Source: Leifsonia sp. ZF2019
GTDB lineage: Bacteria > Actinomycetota > Actinomycetes > Actinomycetales > Microbacteriaceae
DNA length: 64,000 bases
Assembly (NCBI RefSeq): GCF_019924635.1
Contig: NZ_CP065037.1
Span: 1,488,001 to 1,552,000, forward strand
Direction: 5' to 3'
Each line of letters opens with the position of its first letter. Position 1 is the first letter of the stretch. Positions 1 to 9,279 of this stretch are shown piece after piece. A program made the position numbers and the translations under genes. Below the pieces are notes generated by a model. That model did not search any database, was not told where the DNA came from, and saw nothing but the letters and a program-made list of their open reading frames with translations.

Positions 1-721
1 CCGCGCCGGAGCCGCCGGACTTCAGGGCAGCGAGCCGGGCCTCCACCTCGGTGAGCTCGCCGAGGTCGTCGAGCTGGTTGAACTGCGCGTCGAGGCTGGA
101 GGCGGCGAGCTCCTGGGCTCCGCGCACCTTCGCCTCCTCGCGCCGGATCTTCTCCTCGAACCGCGAGACCTCGCTGGTGGGGTCGAGGATGTCGACGCTC
201 TTCACCGCGTCGAGCACCTGCGACTGCGCCTGCGCGCTCTTCGCCCGTGCGATCAGCTCGGCACGCTTGCTCTTCAGCTGCTCCAGCTTCTGCTTCATGC
301 CGTTGAGGCCCGACTTGAGCTTGTCCACGATCTCGGTCTGCGACGCGATCTGCGGCTCGGCGGCCTTCGCCTCGTTCTCGGACGAGATCTGGCGCTGCAG
401 GGCCACCTTGGCCAGGTTGTCGAACTTGTCGGCGTTCACCGTGTCTCCGGACGAACGGTAGGAGTCGGCCTGCTTGCTCGCCGCCAGGGCCTTCGTGCCC
501 CACTCCTGGGCGGCCTCCACGTCTTCGCGGTGGTCGTCCTCGAGCAGACGCAGGTTGCCGATCGTCTCGGCGATCGCGCTCTCGGCGTCGGCGATGCTGT
601 TGGTGAAGTCGCGGACCATCTGGTCCAGCATCTTCTCCGGGTCCTCCGCCTGGTCGAGGAGGGAGTTGATGTTCGCCTTCAGGAGTTGGGAGATGCGCCC
701 GAAGATGGACTGCTTTGCCAT
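1..721 (-). CDS. pspA: PspA/IM30 family protein (C-terminus off the left edge)
   Basis: PspA/IM30 (ESCRT-III-like) proteins bind the inner face of the membrane and protect it under envelope stress. The visible 240 residues start MAKQSIFGRISQLLKANINSLL, an amphipathic N-terminal helix, and continue as the long charged alpha-helical coiled coil of the family; the family is usually 220-260 aa, so only a short C-terminal piece is missing. The ATG at 721 is preceded by a good ribosome site (AGGAAAGGAA). It lies 77 nt downstream of the TPM-domain gene on the same strand, so the two are probably co-transcribed. The gene is incomplete because of the window edge, not a mutation. Confidence 0.93.
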   Translation of the reverse strand, partial: MAKQSIFGRISQLLKANINSLLDQAEDPEKMLDQMVRDFTNSIADAESAIAETIGNLRLLEDDHREDVEAAQEWGTKALAASKQADSYRSSGDTVNADKFDNLAKVALQRQISSENEAKAAEPQIASQTEIVDKLKSGLNGMKQKLEQLKSKRAELIARAKSAQAQSQVLDAVKSVDILDPTSEVSRFEEKIRREEAKVRGAQELAASSLDAQFNQLDDLGELTEVEARLAALKSGGSGA

Positions 722-798
722 GTGCTGTTCCTTTCCTCTGCCTCTGCTGAGGCGGTCGGTCTGTGTGCCTGTCCGCGTGGTCGTGGATGCGAGGCGGC

Positions 799-2835
799 CT
801 AGAAGCGGCCGCCTCCGCGCCGGGTGCGCGTACCCCCGCCGCCGAAACTGCCGGGGCTGAAACCGCCGCCTCCGCTGCGCCCGCCACCGCTGCGCCCTCC
901 GCCGGAGCCGCCGCCCCAGCCGCCCAGCCCTCCGTTCAGCACGGAGTTGATGAGGATGCCGCCGAGGATGGCGCCCATCGCGCCGTTGCCGCCACCGCCC
1001 GATCCGGAGCCGCCGCCGAAGAGATCTCCGAGGCCGCCCTGCTGAGGCTGGAACCCGCCGACGTCGCGCTGCGCGAGCTGCGTGGCCTCGTCGGCGAGCT
1101 GCGCCGCGCGCTGGGCCTCCCCGAGTGCGGTGACGGGGTCGGTCGTCGCGGTCTGCTCCGCCTGCACGACGAGGCGGCCGGCCTCGGCGAGTCGCGTCCG
1201 CGCCTCGGGGCCGACCGCTCCGCGGCGCGCGGTGATGAAGTCCTCGCAGGCCGAGACCCGCGCCCTGGCCGTCAGCAGCGTCTGCTGCAGCGACGACTGG
1301 GCGCGCTGGGTCTGTGCGCGCGCGTCGCGGACTCCCTGCAGCACGCCGTCGATCGAGCGGTTCGCCGCTTCCAGTCGCTGCGCGATCTCGAGCGGGTTGA
1401 TGGGACCGGCGGCGAGTTTCGCGCGCACATCGGCGACGGTCTGCTCCGTGCCGGCGATCACCCCCGCGATCGTGCCGCCCGGGTCCCCCGCGGCTGCGAG
1501 GGCACGCGCCTCGGCGAGGTCGCTGTCGAGTTCCGGGAGCACGGTGTCGATCGACTGCTGCGTCGCCTTCAGGTCGGCTGCGACCCGGTCCACCGCGTCG
1601 AGGAGGAGTTTCGCCTGGTCGACCGACTCCTCCGCCGCGCGCACGCCGATGGCCGCGGCACTGGTGTCGCCGGCATCCGCCTTCTGCGTCGCGGCGGCGA
1701 GGGCGGTCGTCACGAACGCGAGCCGCTGCGTCGCCTGGTCGACGTTGTCCTGCACTGTCGCGAGGGATGCGTCCGTATAGCGCTGTGCGAGCGCCGCCGC
1801 CGTGGTGCGCGTCTGCTCGACGCGGGCGGAGACCTGCTGGGCGGCGGCGGACACCTCCGCCGACGCCTCCGGGATGCGCTTCTCGAGCGACCGCAGCTCG
1901 TCGAACGCGTCCGCCTGGGCATCGAGTGCCTGGTTCGCGGCGGCGCAGAGCTCGACGATGCGGATGTTCCACTGCCGGCGCTGCTCGTCGGTGTCCGGCT
2001 CCGCGTCGTCCAGCTTCTGCTTGAGCGTGAACGCCTCGCGCAGCTGTCCCTTCGCCTGGTCGAGCGCGGCCTGGAACGGAACGACCGGGTCGGCGCCGTA
2101 CTGCGCCGTCGCGAAGCCGAGCTCCTCCTCGCTGGTGCGGATGGCGTCGTCCGTCTGCACGAGGGCGGACCCCGCACGCCGCTGGAGCTCCTCGATCGGG
2201 ATGGTCTCCAGCTCGCTCTGCGGTCGTCCGGGGGCTCCGCCGACGGCGGATCCCGCCTTCTTCGTACGCCGAGACCGCACGACCAGGAAGATGATGAGCC
2301 CGACCACCACGACGGCGATCAGGAAGAACCAGAAGAAGCCGGAGCCGCCGCCGCCGACCGCGTCGGCCAGTCCGTTCGCAGCGGCGATGCCCGCCCCTGA
2401 CCAGTCGCCCGCCCGGAGCCGGGGCTCCACGTCGTTCTGCTCGATGCTGTCGAGCTGGTCGGCACTGACCGGACCCTCGTCATCGCCGGACAGGTAGTAG
2501 GCGCGCCCGTCCGTCGCCACCGCGAGCAGGTAGTCGTTCGGGCCGAGGTTGTTCTGCGCCGCCGTCTCGTTGGCCCAGTCGGCGGCATCCGTCGGGTTGG
2601 TGAAGCGCGGGACGTAGACGACGAAGAGGTCGATCTTGTGGTCGTCCGCGAGCTTCGCCGCCGCGGCGGAGACGGCGTCCGCCTCGCTGTCGGAGAGCAC
2701 CCCCGCGACATCGTCGACGTGGCTGGAGCCGAGGTCGACCGGATCCTCCGCGGAGGCCGGGGCCGCGATCGCGAGCGGCCCGGCGATCAGCGCGCCGGCC
2801 AGCAGAACCCCGGTCAGAACACGTCGCAAGAGCAT
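799..2835 (-). CDS. TPM-domain membrane protein with coiled coil and Gly-rich tail
   Basis: A 678-aa exported protein. Signal peptide is residues 1-29 (ends APASA), followed by a TPM (TLP18.3/Psb32/MOLO-1) domain to about residue 155, a single membrane helix near residues 168-188 (FFWFFLIAVVVVGLIIF), a basic RSRRTKK stop-transfer, about 380 residues of Ala/Gln/Asp-rich coiled coil, and a Gly/Ser/Arg tail ending GGGGTRTRRGGGRF. The ATG at 2835 is chosen over the in-frame GTG at 2856 because GGAGAG lies 7 nt before it. TPM proteins are found with PspA in other actinobacteria; a joint envelope-stress role is inferred from the adjacent pspA. The biochemical activity of this protein is unknown. 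Confidence 0.88.
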   Translation of the reverse strand: MLLRRVLTGVLLAGALIAGPLAIAAPASAEDPVDLGSSHVDDVAGVLSDSEADAVSAAAAKLADDHKIDLFVVYVPRFTNPTDAADWANETAAQNNLGPNDYLLAVATDGRAYYLSGDDEGPVSADQLDSIEQNDVEPRLRAGDWSGAGIAAANGLADAVGGGGSGFFWFFLIAVVVVGLIIFLVVRSRRTKKAGSAVGGAPGRPQSELETIPIEELQRRAGSALVQTDDAIRTSEEELGFATAQYGADPVVPFQAALDQAKGQLREAFTLKQKLDDAEPDTDEQRRQWNIRIVELCAAANQALDAQADAFDELRSLEKRIPEASAEVSAAAQQVSARVEQTRTTAAALAQRYTDASLATVQDNVDQATQRLAFVTTALAAATQKADAGDTSAAAIGVRAAEESVDQAKLLLDAVDRVAADLKATQQSIDTVLPELDSDLAEARALAAAGDPGGTIAGVIAGTEQTVADVRAKLAAGPINPLEIAQRLEAANRSIDGVLQGVRDARAQTQRAQSSLQQTLLTARARVSACEDFITARRGAVGPEARTRLAEAGRLVVQAEQTATTDPVTALGEAQRAAQLADEATQLAQRDVGGFQPQQGGLGDLFGGGSGSGGGGNGAMGAILGGILINSVLNGGLGGWGGGSGGGRSGGGRSGGGGFSPGSFGGGGTRTRRGGGRF

Positions 2836-2864
2836 CCACCCACTCTCCAGGAACACTTGGGCCG

Positions 2865-2893
2865 AGTCTATTGGGGTGGTGCGACGGTGTCAC
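2865..2893 (-). promoter_or_regulatory. Promoter for the TPM-pspA pair
   Basis: Read on the minus strand: GTGACA, 17 nt, TAGACT. This is close to the sigma-70 consensus and ends 30 nt before the chosen start at 2835, leaving a short leader that contains the ribosome site. Confidence 0.6.
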
Positions 2894-2983
2894 TGTTTCG
2901 GCCTGTTACGCGGGCGGATGCGCGCGGCCTCCGGCCCGCCCCAGAATGGTCGGACGCATCCGGCGAGGCGAGAGGAGGGGCCT

Positions 2984-3724
2984 GTGTCCGCATCCGGCGC
3001 TCGCACGCTCGCCGTCGTCGAGGCCACCCGCTTCCGCGGCCACGACCCGGAGTACCACGCGTACGTGCAGCTCCTCGTCGGCAACGTCATCGCCGAGGCA
3101 CGGGACCAGGGCTGGGCCGTCACGCGTCTCGCCGCGGACGAGGGCGAGGAGGCTCTCCTGCAGCGCACGGACGGGTCGGACGCGCTCGTCGTGGTCGGGG
3201 GAGAGGACATCGATCCCGCCTACTACGGGGCGGCCGGCGGATACGCGTACGAGAGTCGTCACCTCGCCGTCGCCGACGCCGCGCAGCTCGCCCTCGCGCG
3301 CCGCGCCGTCGAGCGCCGCACGCCGCTGCTCGGCATCTGCCGCGGCCTCCAGATCGTCAACGTCGCCCTCGGCGGCACGCTCGTGCAGGACCTGGGCGAG
3401 CGCTCCCCGCATGTCAACCGCGGTTTCCCCATCCCCGAGGTGCTGACCACCCACCCGGTGCTCCTGGAGCCGGGCTCGCGCGTCTCCGAGCTGCTCGGTT
3501 CGGGAATCGTGGACGTGCGCAGCGCACACCACCAGGCCGTCGCCGCGCTCGGCGCGGGCCTCGTCGTCACCGGCCGAGCGCCGGACGGACACGTGGAGGC
3601 GGTCGAGCACGTCGACGCCCCGGTGCTCGCCGTGCAATGGCATCCGGAGGACGTCGCCGCGCCCGCCGGTCAGCTCACCGCCCTGCTCGGCGCGCTGCGC
3701 AGCGGGGTCGCCGTCGCCGCCTGA
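2984..3724 (+). CDS. Gamma-glutamyl-gamma-aminobutyrate hydrolase family (peptidase C26)
   Basis: A 246-aa cytoplasmic class I glutamine-amidotransferase-like hydrolase related to PuuD and other C26 peptidases that cleave gamma-glutamyl amides. The nucleophile elbow LLGICRG (Cys about residue 117), the following GLQIVNVALGGTLVQDL, the AHHQAV motif and the QWHPED His/Glu pair near the C-terminus give a complete catalytic triad. The GTG start is set by AGGAGG 5-7 nt upstream. It stands alone, divergent from the TPM gene and convergent with the sugar kinase, so the context does not reveal the substrate. Confidence 0.88.
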   Translation: MSASGARTLAVVEATRFRGHDPEYHAYVQLLVGNVIAEARDQGWAVTRLAADEGEEALLQRTDGSDALVVVGGEDIDPAYYGAAGGYAYESRHLAVADAAQLALARRAVERRTPLLGICRGLQIVNVALGGTLVQDLGERSPHVNRGFPIPEVLTTHPVLLEPGSRVSELLGSGIVDVRSAHHQAVAALGAGLVVTGRAPDGHVEAVEHVDAPVLAVQWHPEDVAAPAGQLTALLGALRSGVAVAA

Positions 3725-3765
3725 GGTGCACCGGGAAGGCCGTTCTCGGTCAGCCCTCCGCCCCC

Positions 3766-4782
3766 CTAGCGGACCAGCGCGGCCCGCCGCTCGGCCAATC
3801 CCGAACGCGCGTGCGCGAGGGCGTCCGGACCGGCGCCGGCCGCCTCCAAGGCCAGAAGTGCGGCGCCGAGGATCGGGGCGGCGGTGACGAGCTCGATGCG
3901 GGCGAGCGGTGCCCGCTCGGCCAGTCCGCTCGCGATGCCGTCGAGGAGGCGGGCGTCCCGCGAGCCGACGATGCCGCCGCCGAGCACGACAGGGACGGGT
4001 CGGCCGAGCAGCTCCAGCCGCCGCAGGGTGGTCGCGGCCAACGCCACGATCTCCTCCGCCTGGCGATCGACCAGCCCCACGGCCACGGCGTCCCCGTCCT
4101 CCGCGCACGCGAACACGGACGGCGCGATGCGGGCCAGATCGGCGTTCGGGATGCGCGCGAAGTGCAGCGCCTCGATCACGGCCTGCACATCGTCGAGCCC
4201 GTACACCGCGGGGATCGCGGCCGTCAGCGCAGTCGCCGAGCCGCGGCCGTCGACGGCACGTGCGGCGTGCCAGAGCGCCTGTTCGCCGAGATGCCAGCCT
4301 CCGCCCCAATCGCCGGATATCATCCCGAGCGAGGGGTAGCGCACCACCGCACCGTCGGCGCGCACGCCCACGCAGTTGATGCCGGTGCCGCAGACGACGG
4401 CGACGGCGTCGGGCTCGCTGGTGCCGGCGCGCAGGAGGGCGAAGAGGTCGTTGTCGACGACGGCGTCGGCCCAGGCGTAGCCGGCGATCCCGGATCGGAA
4501 CGCCTCCACCTCCGCGGGCAGGTCGAGGCCGGAGAGGTAGATGCCGGCGGCGGCGATCGGCCGGGGGCCGGTCTCGGCCAGCAGACGCTCGATCAGGTCG
4601 TCGACGATCCGTGCGGAGGCGTCCATCCCGATCAGGTGCGGGCTGGAGGTGCCGGCACGCGCGGCGGCAGCGACCGTCCCGTCCAGCTCAACGGCGACGG
4701 CGTCGGTCTTGGAGCCGCCGCCGTCGACCGCGATGACGATCGGCGCGACTCCCTCTGCCCGGCCCCCGGTCAGCGCGCCCAC
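3766..4782 (-). CDS. N-acetylglucosamine kinase-like sugar kinase (BadF/BadG family)
   Basis: A 338-aa ASKHA-fold kinase. The N-terminal phosphate loop VIAVDGGGSKTDAVAV, the adenosine-side loop VVCGTGINCVG, the ISGDWGGGWHLGEQAL segment and the late GGGIVGS motif match the GlcNAc kinase branch of the BadF/BadG/BcrA family. The GTG at 4782 overlaps the end of the GH4 gene and has GGGAG 8 nt before it. It is the last gene of the sugar operon and probably phosphorylates the monosaccharide released by the GH4 enzyme or taken up by the ABC importer. GlcNAc specificity is inference from family similarity. Confidence 0.85.
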   Translation of the reverse strand: MGALTGGRAEGVAPIVIAVDGGGSKTDAVAVELDGTVAAAARAGTSSPHLIGMDASARIVDDLIERLLAETGPRPIAAAGIYLSGLDLPAEVEAFRSGIAGYAWADAVVDNDLFALLRAGTSEPDAVAVVCGTGINCVGVRADGAVVRYPSLGMISGDWGGGWHLGEQALWHAARAVDGRGSATALTAAIPAVYGLDDVQAVIEALHFARIPNADLARIAPSVFACAEDGDAVAVGLVDRQAEEIVALAATTLRRLELLGRPVPVVLGGGIVGSRDARLLDGIASGLAERAPLARIELVTAAPILGAALLALEAAGAGPDALAHARSGLAERRAALVR

Positions 4783-6041
4783 GCGAGGTGCTCCCGGTTG
4801 CCGGCGATCAGCAGATCGGTGAGCTTCTCGGCGCGGTCGTACTGCCCGACGAGGGGATGCGCGAGCATCGCGCGAACGACCCGGTCGCGTCCGCCGTGCA
4901 CCGCCGCCTCCAGGGCGAGGCGCTCGTATCCCGCGACGTGCGCGATCAGCCCGCCCACGTCGTCCGGGAGCGGCTCGATCGGGAGGGCCTGAAGCCCGGC
5001 CGCCCCGACCGTGGCCGGGACCTCGATCACGTGGTCGTCGGGCAGGAACGGCAGCGAGCCGTCGTTGCGCAGGTTCACGACCTGCACGTCGCCGCGGTCG
5101 CTCGTGAGCGACGCGATGAGGTCGACCGCCGCCTCCGAGTAGAACGCGCCGCCGCGCTGCGCCAGCTGCTCCGGCTTGGAGTCCTGCGCCGGGTCCGCGT
5201 ACAGCTCGAGGAGTTCGCGCTCGACGCGCTGCACGGCCTCCGCACGGGTGGGGGCGTCGAGCTGCTCGCGGAGCACCTCGTCGTGCGCGTAGTAGTAGCG
5301 CAGGTAGTAGCTGGGGACGCTGCCCAGCAGCGAGATCAGCGACGACGGCAGCTCGATCTCCTCCGCCAGCTCGGCGAGGTGCGCCCCGAGCAGGGCGGGA
5401 AGCGCGTCGCGCGTCCCACCGGCGTCGGCGACGGTGACCGAACGCTCCCACGTGAGGTGGTTGAGGCCCACGTGACCGAGCTGCACCTGCGTGTGGTCGA
5501 CGCCGAGCAGGTTCGCGAAGCGTCGCTGGAAACCGATCGCCACGTTGCAGAGCCCCACTGCGCGATGACCCTCCTGGAGCAGGGCGCGGGTCACGATGCC
5601 GACCGGATTGGTGAAGTCGACGATCCACGCGTCGGGCTTGGCGTGACGACGCACGACCTCCGCGACGCTCAGCACGACCGGCACCGTGCGCAGGGCCTTC
5701 GCGAACCCGCCCGGGCCGGTGGTCTCCTGCCCGATGCACCCGCACTCGTGCGGGAACGTCTCGTCGCCGTGCCGTGCGGCCTGCCCGCCGACCCGCAACT
5801 GGATGAGCACCGCGTCCGCGTCCGCGACGCCGGCGACGAGGTCGGAGGTCGGGACGATGCGCCCGGTGTGCCCGGCCGCGCGGAACATCCGCTCGCTCAT
5901 GCCCCCGACGAGGCGCAGGCGTTCGGGGTCGGTGTCGACCAGCCACAGCTCCTCGATCGGGAGCACGTCGCGCATCCGTGCGAACCCGTCGATCAGTTCG
6001 GGTGTGTAGGTGGATCCGCCGCCCACGACTGCCAGTTTCAA
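4770..6041 (-). CDS. GH4 family glycosidase (6-phospho-beta-glucosidase type)
   Basis: A 423-aa NAD- and divalent-metal-dependent glycosidase of family GH4, which cleaves glycosides by a redox-elimination route. The Rossmann start KLAVVGGGSTYTPELI, QLRVGG, HECGCIGQETTGPGG, DFTNPVGIVT, the metal-site motif GLCN and GLNHLTW are all present. The CN form of the metal-site motif fits the 6-phospho-beta-glucosidase branch rather than the alpha-glucosidase branch. The start is TTG with AAGGGA 7 nt upstream, 4 nt after the permease stop. Its position between an ABC importer and a kinase, rather than a PTS, leaves open whether the true substrate is phosphorylated. Confidence 0.9.
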   Translation of the reverse strand: MKLAVVGGGSTYTPELIDGFARMRDVLPIEELWLVDTDPERLRLVGGMSERMFRAAGHTGRIVPTSDLVAGVADADAVLIQLRVGGQAARHGDETFPHECGCIGQETTGPGGFAKALRTVPVVLSVAEVVRRHAKPDAWIVDFTNPVGIVTRALLQEGHRAVGLCNVAIGFQRRFANLLGVDHTQVQLGHVGLNHLTWERSVTVADAGGTRDALPALLGAHLAELAEEIELPSSLISLLGSVPSYYLRYYYAHDEVLREQLDAPTRAEAVQRVERELLELYADPAQDSKPEQLAQRGGAFYSEAAVDLIASLTSDRGDVQVVNLRNDGSLPFLPDDHVIEVPATVGAAGLQALPIEPLPDDVGGLIAHVAGYERLALEAAVHGGRDRVVRAMLAHPLVGQYDRAEKLTDLLIAGNREHLAWAR

Positions 6042-6045
6042 CGCG

Positions 6046-6966
6046 TTATCCCTTCACGCCGGTCAGAGTGATGCCCTCCACGAACACGCGTTGGGCGAAG
6101 AAGAAGACGATCACGACGGGGATCGTGACGAGCATGGTCATCGCCATCGTCAGCCCCCAGTCGGTGCCGTGGACCCCGCGGAACGACGCCAGTCCGTAGG
6201 CGACGGGCCAGGAGGCGGGGTTCTCGGAGGTGTAGAGCAGCGGCCCGTAGTAGTCGTTCCAGGAGTGGAAGAACATGAAGATCGCGGTCGCCGCGATCCC
6301 GGGCTTCGCCATCGGCAGCACGACCCGCCACAGCACGCCGAACTCCCCGTTGCCGTCGATGCGTGCCGCATCCGCGTACTCGCTGGGGATGGTCAGGAAG
6401 AACTGCCGCAGCAGGAAGATCGAGAACGCGTCGCCGAGCAGGTTGGGCAGGATGAGCGGCCAGAGCGTGCCGGTGAGGCCGAGCTGCGACCACATCACGT
6501 AGACAGGGATGGCCGTCACCTGCGGCGGGAGCAGCATCGCGACGATGATCGCGGTGAAGAGCACGCTCGACCCGCGGAACTTGATCTTCGCGAGGGCGTA
6601 GGCGGCCGGGACGCTGGAGACGAGCATGAACACGGTGGCGAGGATCGAGTACAGCGCCGAGTTGCCGAACCACTGCGCCAGCGGCACGGTCGTGAACACC
6701 TTCGCGTAGTTCTCCCACGCGAAGGGTTGCGGCCAGAGCGATGCTGTCAGGGTCTGCTGGCCCGACATGAGCGAGGTGAGCAGCACGAACACCACCGGCG
6801 CGATGAAGAGCACGGCCAGCACGACGAGCACGGCGTGCTCGGCGATCCAGCCCAGGACGCGGCGGGTGCGCAGCGAGCGCGGAGCGGGGATGCGACCCCG
6901 CGACGGGGAGGGGCGGCGGGCGGCGGGCGGTGCCAGCGGCGGGGTGGAGGAGGTGGCGGTGGTCAT
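6046..6966 (-). CDS. ABC sugar transporter permease, MalG type
   Basis: A 306-aa inner-membrane permease of a CUT1-type carbohydrate importer. After a Pro/Arg-rich cytoplasmic N-terminus there are six predicted membrane helices. The EAA loop that contacts the ATPase is seen as EYADAARIDGNGEFGVLWRVVLPM. Its ATG overlaps the TGA of the upstream permease (ATGA), indicating translational coupling. No ATP-binding subunit is encoded in the operon; as in many actinobacteria a shared MsiK-like ATPase elsewhere probably serves it (inference). Confidence 0.92.
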   Translation of the reverse strand: MTTATSSTPPLAPPAARRPSPSRGRIPAPRSLRTRRVLGWIAEHAVLVVLAVLFIAPVVFVLLTSLMSGQQTLTASLWPQPFAWENYAKVFTTVPLAQWFGNSALYSILATVFMLVSSVPAAYALAKIKFRGSSVLFTAIIVAMLLPPQVTAIPVYVMWSQLGLTGTLWPLILPNLLGDAFSIFLLRQFFLTIPSEYADAARIDGNGEFGVLWRVVLPMAKPGIAATAIFMFFHSWNDYYGPLLYTSENPASWPVAYGLASFRGVHGTDWGLTMAMTMLVTIPVVIVFFFAQRVFVEGITLTGVKG

Positions 6967-7946
6967 TGCGCGCCTTCCGGTGTGAACGCCTTGAATCGGC
7001 GCAGGATCAGGATGAGCAGCACGGCGGCCACGACGAACAGCAGCACGGCCAGGGCCGAGGCGTAGCCGAGCTGGTACGTGCCGAACCCGCGCACGTAGAG
7101 CCACTGTGTGTAGGTGAGCAGGGAGCCGTCGGGGTAGCCGAGGTTGTTGCTGATGCCCTCGCCGACCACCGCCTTCCCCGACGCCACGGAGGAGGCGACG
7201 GCCGCCTCCGTGAAGTACTGGATGGCCGCGATCACGCCGGTCACCGCCGCGAACATGAGCACGGGGGAGATGCTGGGCATGGTGATGTACCGCACCTTCT
7301 GCATCCCGTTCGCGCCGTCGAGCGACGCTGCCTCGTACTGGTCTTTCGGAACGTCGAGCAGGGCCGCGAGGAAGATGATCATGACGTCGCCCATCACCCA
7401 GATCCCGAGCAGCACCAGGGAGGGCTTCGACCAGGCGGGGTCGTTGAACCAGAGCGGTCCCTTGATCCCGAACCAGGCGAGCACCTGATTGACGGGACCG
7501 GTTCCCGGATTGAAGAGGAAGACGAACGCCACGACGCTCGCCACCGGCGGCACCAGCGCGGGCAGATAGAAGATCGTGCGCCAGAAGCCCGAGGCCCGCT
7601 TGGCGCGGGCGAGCAGGCCGGCGATCAGCAGGGCGAACACCGTCTTCACCGGCACCCAGATGACCACGAACCACAGCGTGTTCAGCGTGGCCTTCCACAC
7701 GTTCGGGTCCTGCGTGAACAGATACTCGTAGTTGCGCAGGCCGATCCACTGCGGTGCCGACACCAGGTCGTACCGGGTGAAGGAGTAGTAGACGGAGGCG
7801 ATCAGCGGGTAGACGAAGAAGATCGCGAGACCCAGGAGGGTCGGCGCCAGGAACGCGAGCACGACCAGGTTGCGGCGCCGGCGCGAGCGGGAGGGCCGTG
7901 CGGGGCGGGCGGCGACCCGCCCCGCACGTTCGATGGCGGACGTCAT
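6963..7946 (-). CDS. ABC sugar transporter permease, MalF type
   Basis: A 327-aa permease with a basic N-terminus and six predicted helices starting NLVVLAFLAPTLLGLAIFFV. The EAA-type loop is visible as DQYEAASLDGANGMQKVRYITMP. It starts 1 nt after the stop of the solute-binding protein gene and overlaps the MalG-type gene by 4 nt, so the three transport genes form one translation-coupled unit. Confidence 0.92.
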   Translation of the reverse strand: MTSAIERAGRVAARPARPSRSRRRRNLVVLAFLAPTLLGLAIFFVYPLIASVYYSFTRYDLVSAPQWIGLRNYEYLFTQDPNVWKATLNTLWFVVIWVPVKTVFALLIAGLLARAKRASGFWRTIFYLPALVPPVASVVAFVFLFNPGTGPVNQVLAWFGIKGPLWFNDPAWSKPSLVLLGIWVMGDVMIIFLAALLDVPKDQYEAASLDGANGMQKVRYITMPSISPVLMFAAVTGVIAAIQYFTEAAVASSVASGKAVVGEGISNNLGYPDGSLLTYTQWLYVRGFGTYQLGYASALAVLLFVVAAVLLILILRRFKAFTPEGAQ

Positions 7947-7947
7947 C

Positions 7948-9279
7948 TCACGGACCGGTGGTCAGCGCGAGCGCGTCGTCGATCTGCTTGTCGACATCCT
8001 TCAGGCCCGACTGGAGGTCGCCGCCCTGGCTCTGGTACTTGTTCCAGAAGTCCTGGAACGAGTTCTGGTAGCCGGCGCCGAGCGGGCTGGCGGGCGTGGT
8101 CTGCACATTCTCGTCGGAGGAGATGTCGAGGAACGTCTTGAACTGGTCGGAGACCTCGAGCTTCGGCGACGCGAGCGCGTCCTTGGTGGTGGGGACGTTC
8201 TTCAGCCCGTTCGCGAGCTTGACGACGGCGTCGGTGTCGGTCGTGAGGTACTTCAGGAGCGCCCACGCCAGCTCCGGCTGCTTCGAGCCCTTCGAGATGC
8301 CGATGATGTTGCCCGTGATGTAGCCGCCGCCGTACAGGTCGGTGTGGTCGTCGGCGGTCGGGAACGGTGCGGTGCCGTAGTTCAGGCCCTTCGCCTGGTC
8401 GGCGATGAACGCGGTGCGGTACTCGCCGTCCATGTTCATGGCCACCTGGCCCGTCTGGAACGCGTTGTCGGCGGAGAACTCCTGGCCGAGCCCCGAGGTG
8501 AACGCGTTGAGCTTGTCCCACCCGATCTTCGCGACGAAGGCCTTCTGCCATTCGATCAGCTCGGCCCAGCCCGGGCTGGAGGAGATGGCGCTGGTGCCGT
8601 CGTCCTTCAGCCACTTCGCGCCCGCGGCGGGACCGTAGTGCGCGGCGGAGTTCTCGTACCATCCCATCGTCGGATTGAAGCCGAGGGTCTTGATGGACCC
8701 GTCGGCGTTGAACGTGGTGAGCTTCTCGGCCATGCTCTCGAGCTCGGAGAGGGTCTTCGGCGGTTCGGTGTAGCCGGCGGCCTGCAGCAGGTCCTTGTTG
8801 TAGTAGAGCCCGTAGACGTCGGCGAGCATCGGCATCGCGCAGCGCGTCCCCTTGAACTCGGTGTACGACTTCACGGTGTCGGAGAACTGGCTCATGTCGA
8901 CGCCGTCGCGCTCGATCACCTTGTTGAGGCTGCGGAACGCGCCGTTGGAGCAGAAGTTGCCGACGATGTCGGTGGAGTAGGAGAGCCCGACGTCGACCTT
9001 GCTGCCGGTGGCGATGGCCTTCTGCAGCTTCTCGTCGTCCTGGCCCGAGTGGACCTCGACCTTGATCGTGGGGTTCTTCTTCTCGAAGTCGTCGACGACC
9101 GACTGAATCACGTCGGCCTCCCGGTCGGAGAAGAAGTGCCAGAACGACACGGTGCCCGACAGCTCCTTCGGGGTGGTGTCGGAGAAGGCGGTGCCGCTGG
9201 AGCCGCCGGAGCAGCCGGCGAGGGTGAGCGCTGCGGCCGCGGCGATGCCGACGGCGGCGACGAGATGACGGTGTTTCAC
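7948..9279 (-). CDS. Extracellular sugar-binding lipoprotein of the ABC importer
   Basis: A 443-aa solute-binding protein. The signal peptide ends in the lipobox LTLAGC, so the mature protein is lipid-anchored outside the membrane. The mature part begins GTVSFWHFFSDREADVIQSV, typical of cluster 1 carbohydrate-binding proteins, and contains the QVAMNMDGEY segment of that family. The GTG at 9279 (MKHRHLVAAVG) is preferred over the in-frame GTG at 9294 because GAGGAA lies 7 nt upstream of it. It lies 96 nt after the ROK repressor gene. The sugar cannot be named from the sequence; neighbours suggest a beta-linked disaccharide or an amino sugar. Confidence 0.92.
   Translation of the reverse strand: MKHRHLVAAVGIAAAAALTLAGCSGGSSGTAFSDTTPKELSGTVSFWHFFSDREADVIQSVVDDFEKKNPTIKVEVHSGQDDEKLQKAIATGSKVDVGLSYSTDIVGNFCSNGAFRSLNKVIERDGVDMSQFSDTVKSYTEFKGTRCAMPMLADVYGLYYNKDLLQAAGYTEPPKTLSELESMAEKLTTFNADGSIKTLGFNPTMGWYENSAAHYGPAAGAKWLKDDGTSAISSSPGWAELIEWQKAFVAKIGWDKLNAFTSGLGQEFSADNAFQTGQVAMNMDGEYRTAFIADQAKGLNYGTAPFPTADDHTDLYGGGYITGNIIGISKGSKQPELAWALLKYLTTDTDAVVKLANGLKNVPTTKDALASPKLEVSDQFKTFLDISSDENVQTTPASPLGAGYQNSFQDFWNKYQSQGGDLQSGLKDVDKQIDDALALTTGP

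Noticed and set aside
763..2400. Long plus-strand open frame (545 codons) opposite the TPM gene
   Set aside because: It is a shadow of the minus-strand gene: composition is Arg/Gly/Ala-rich with no recognisable domain, and the other strand has a signal peptide, TPM domain and coiled coil. Many similar long frames opposite argS, rho, infB, atpA and the ABC genes were dropped for the same reason.
4783..5946. Extension of the sugar kinase frame upstream over the GH4 gene
   Set aside because: The extra residues are Arg/Ala-rich noise; the kinase fold begins right after the GTG at 4782, and the GH4 protein in the other frame has all family motifs.
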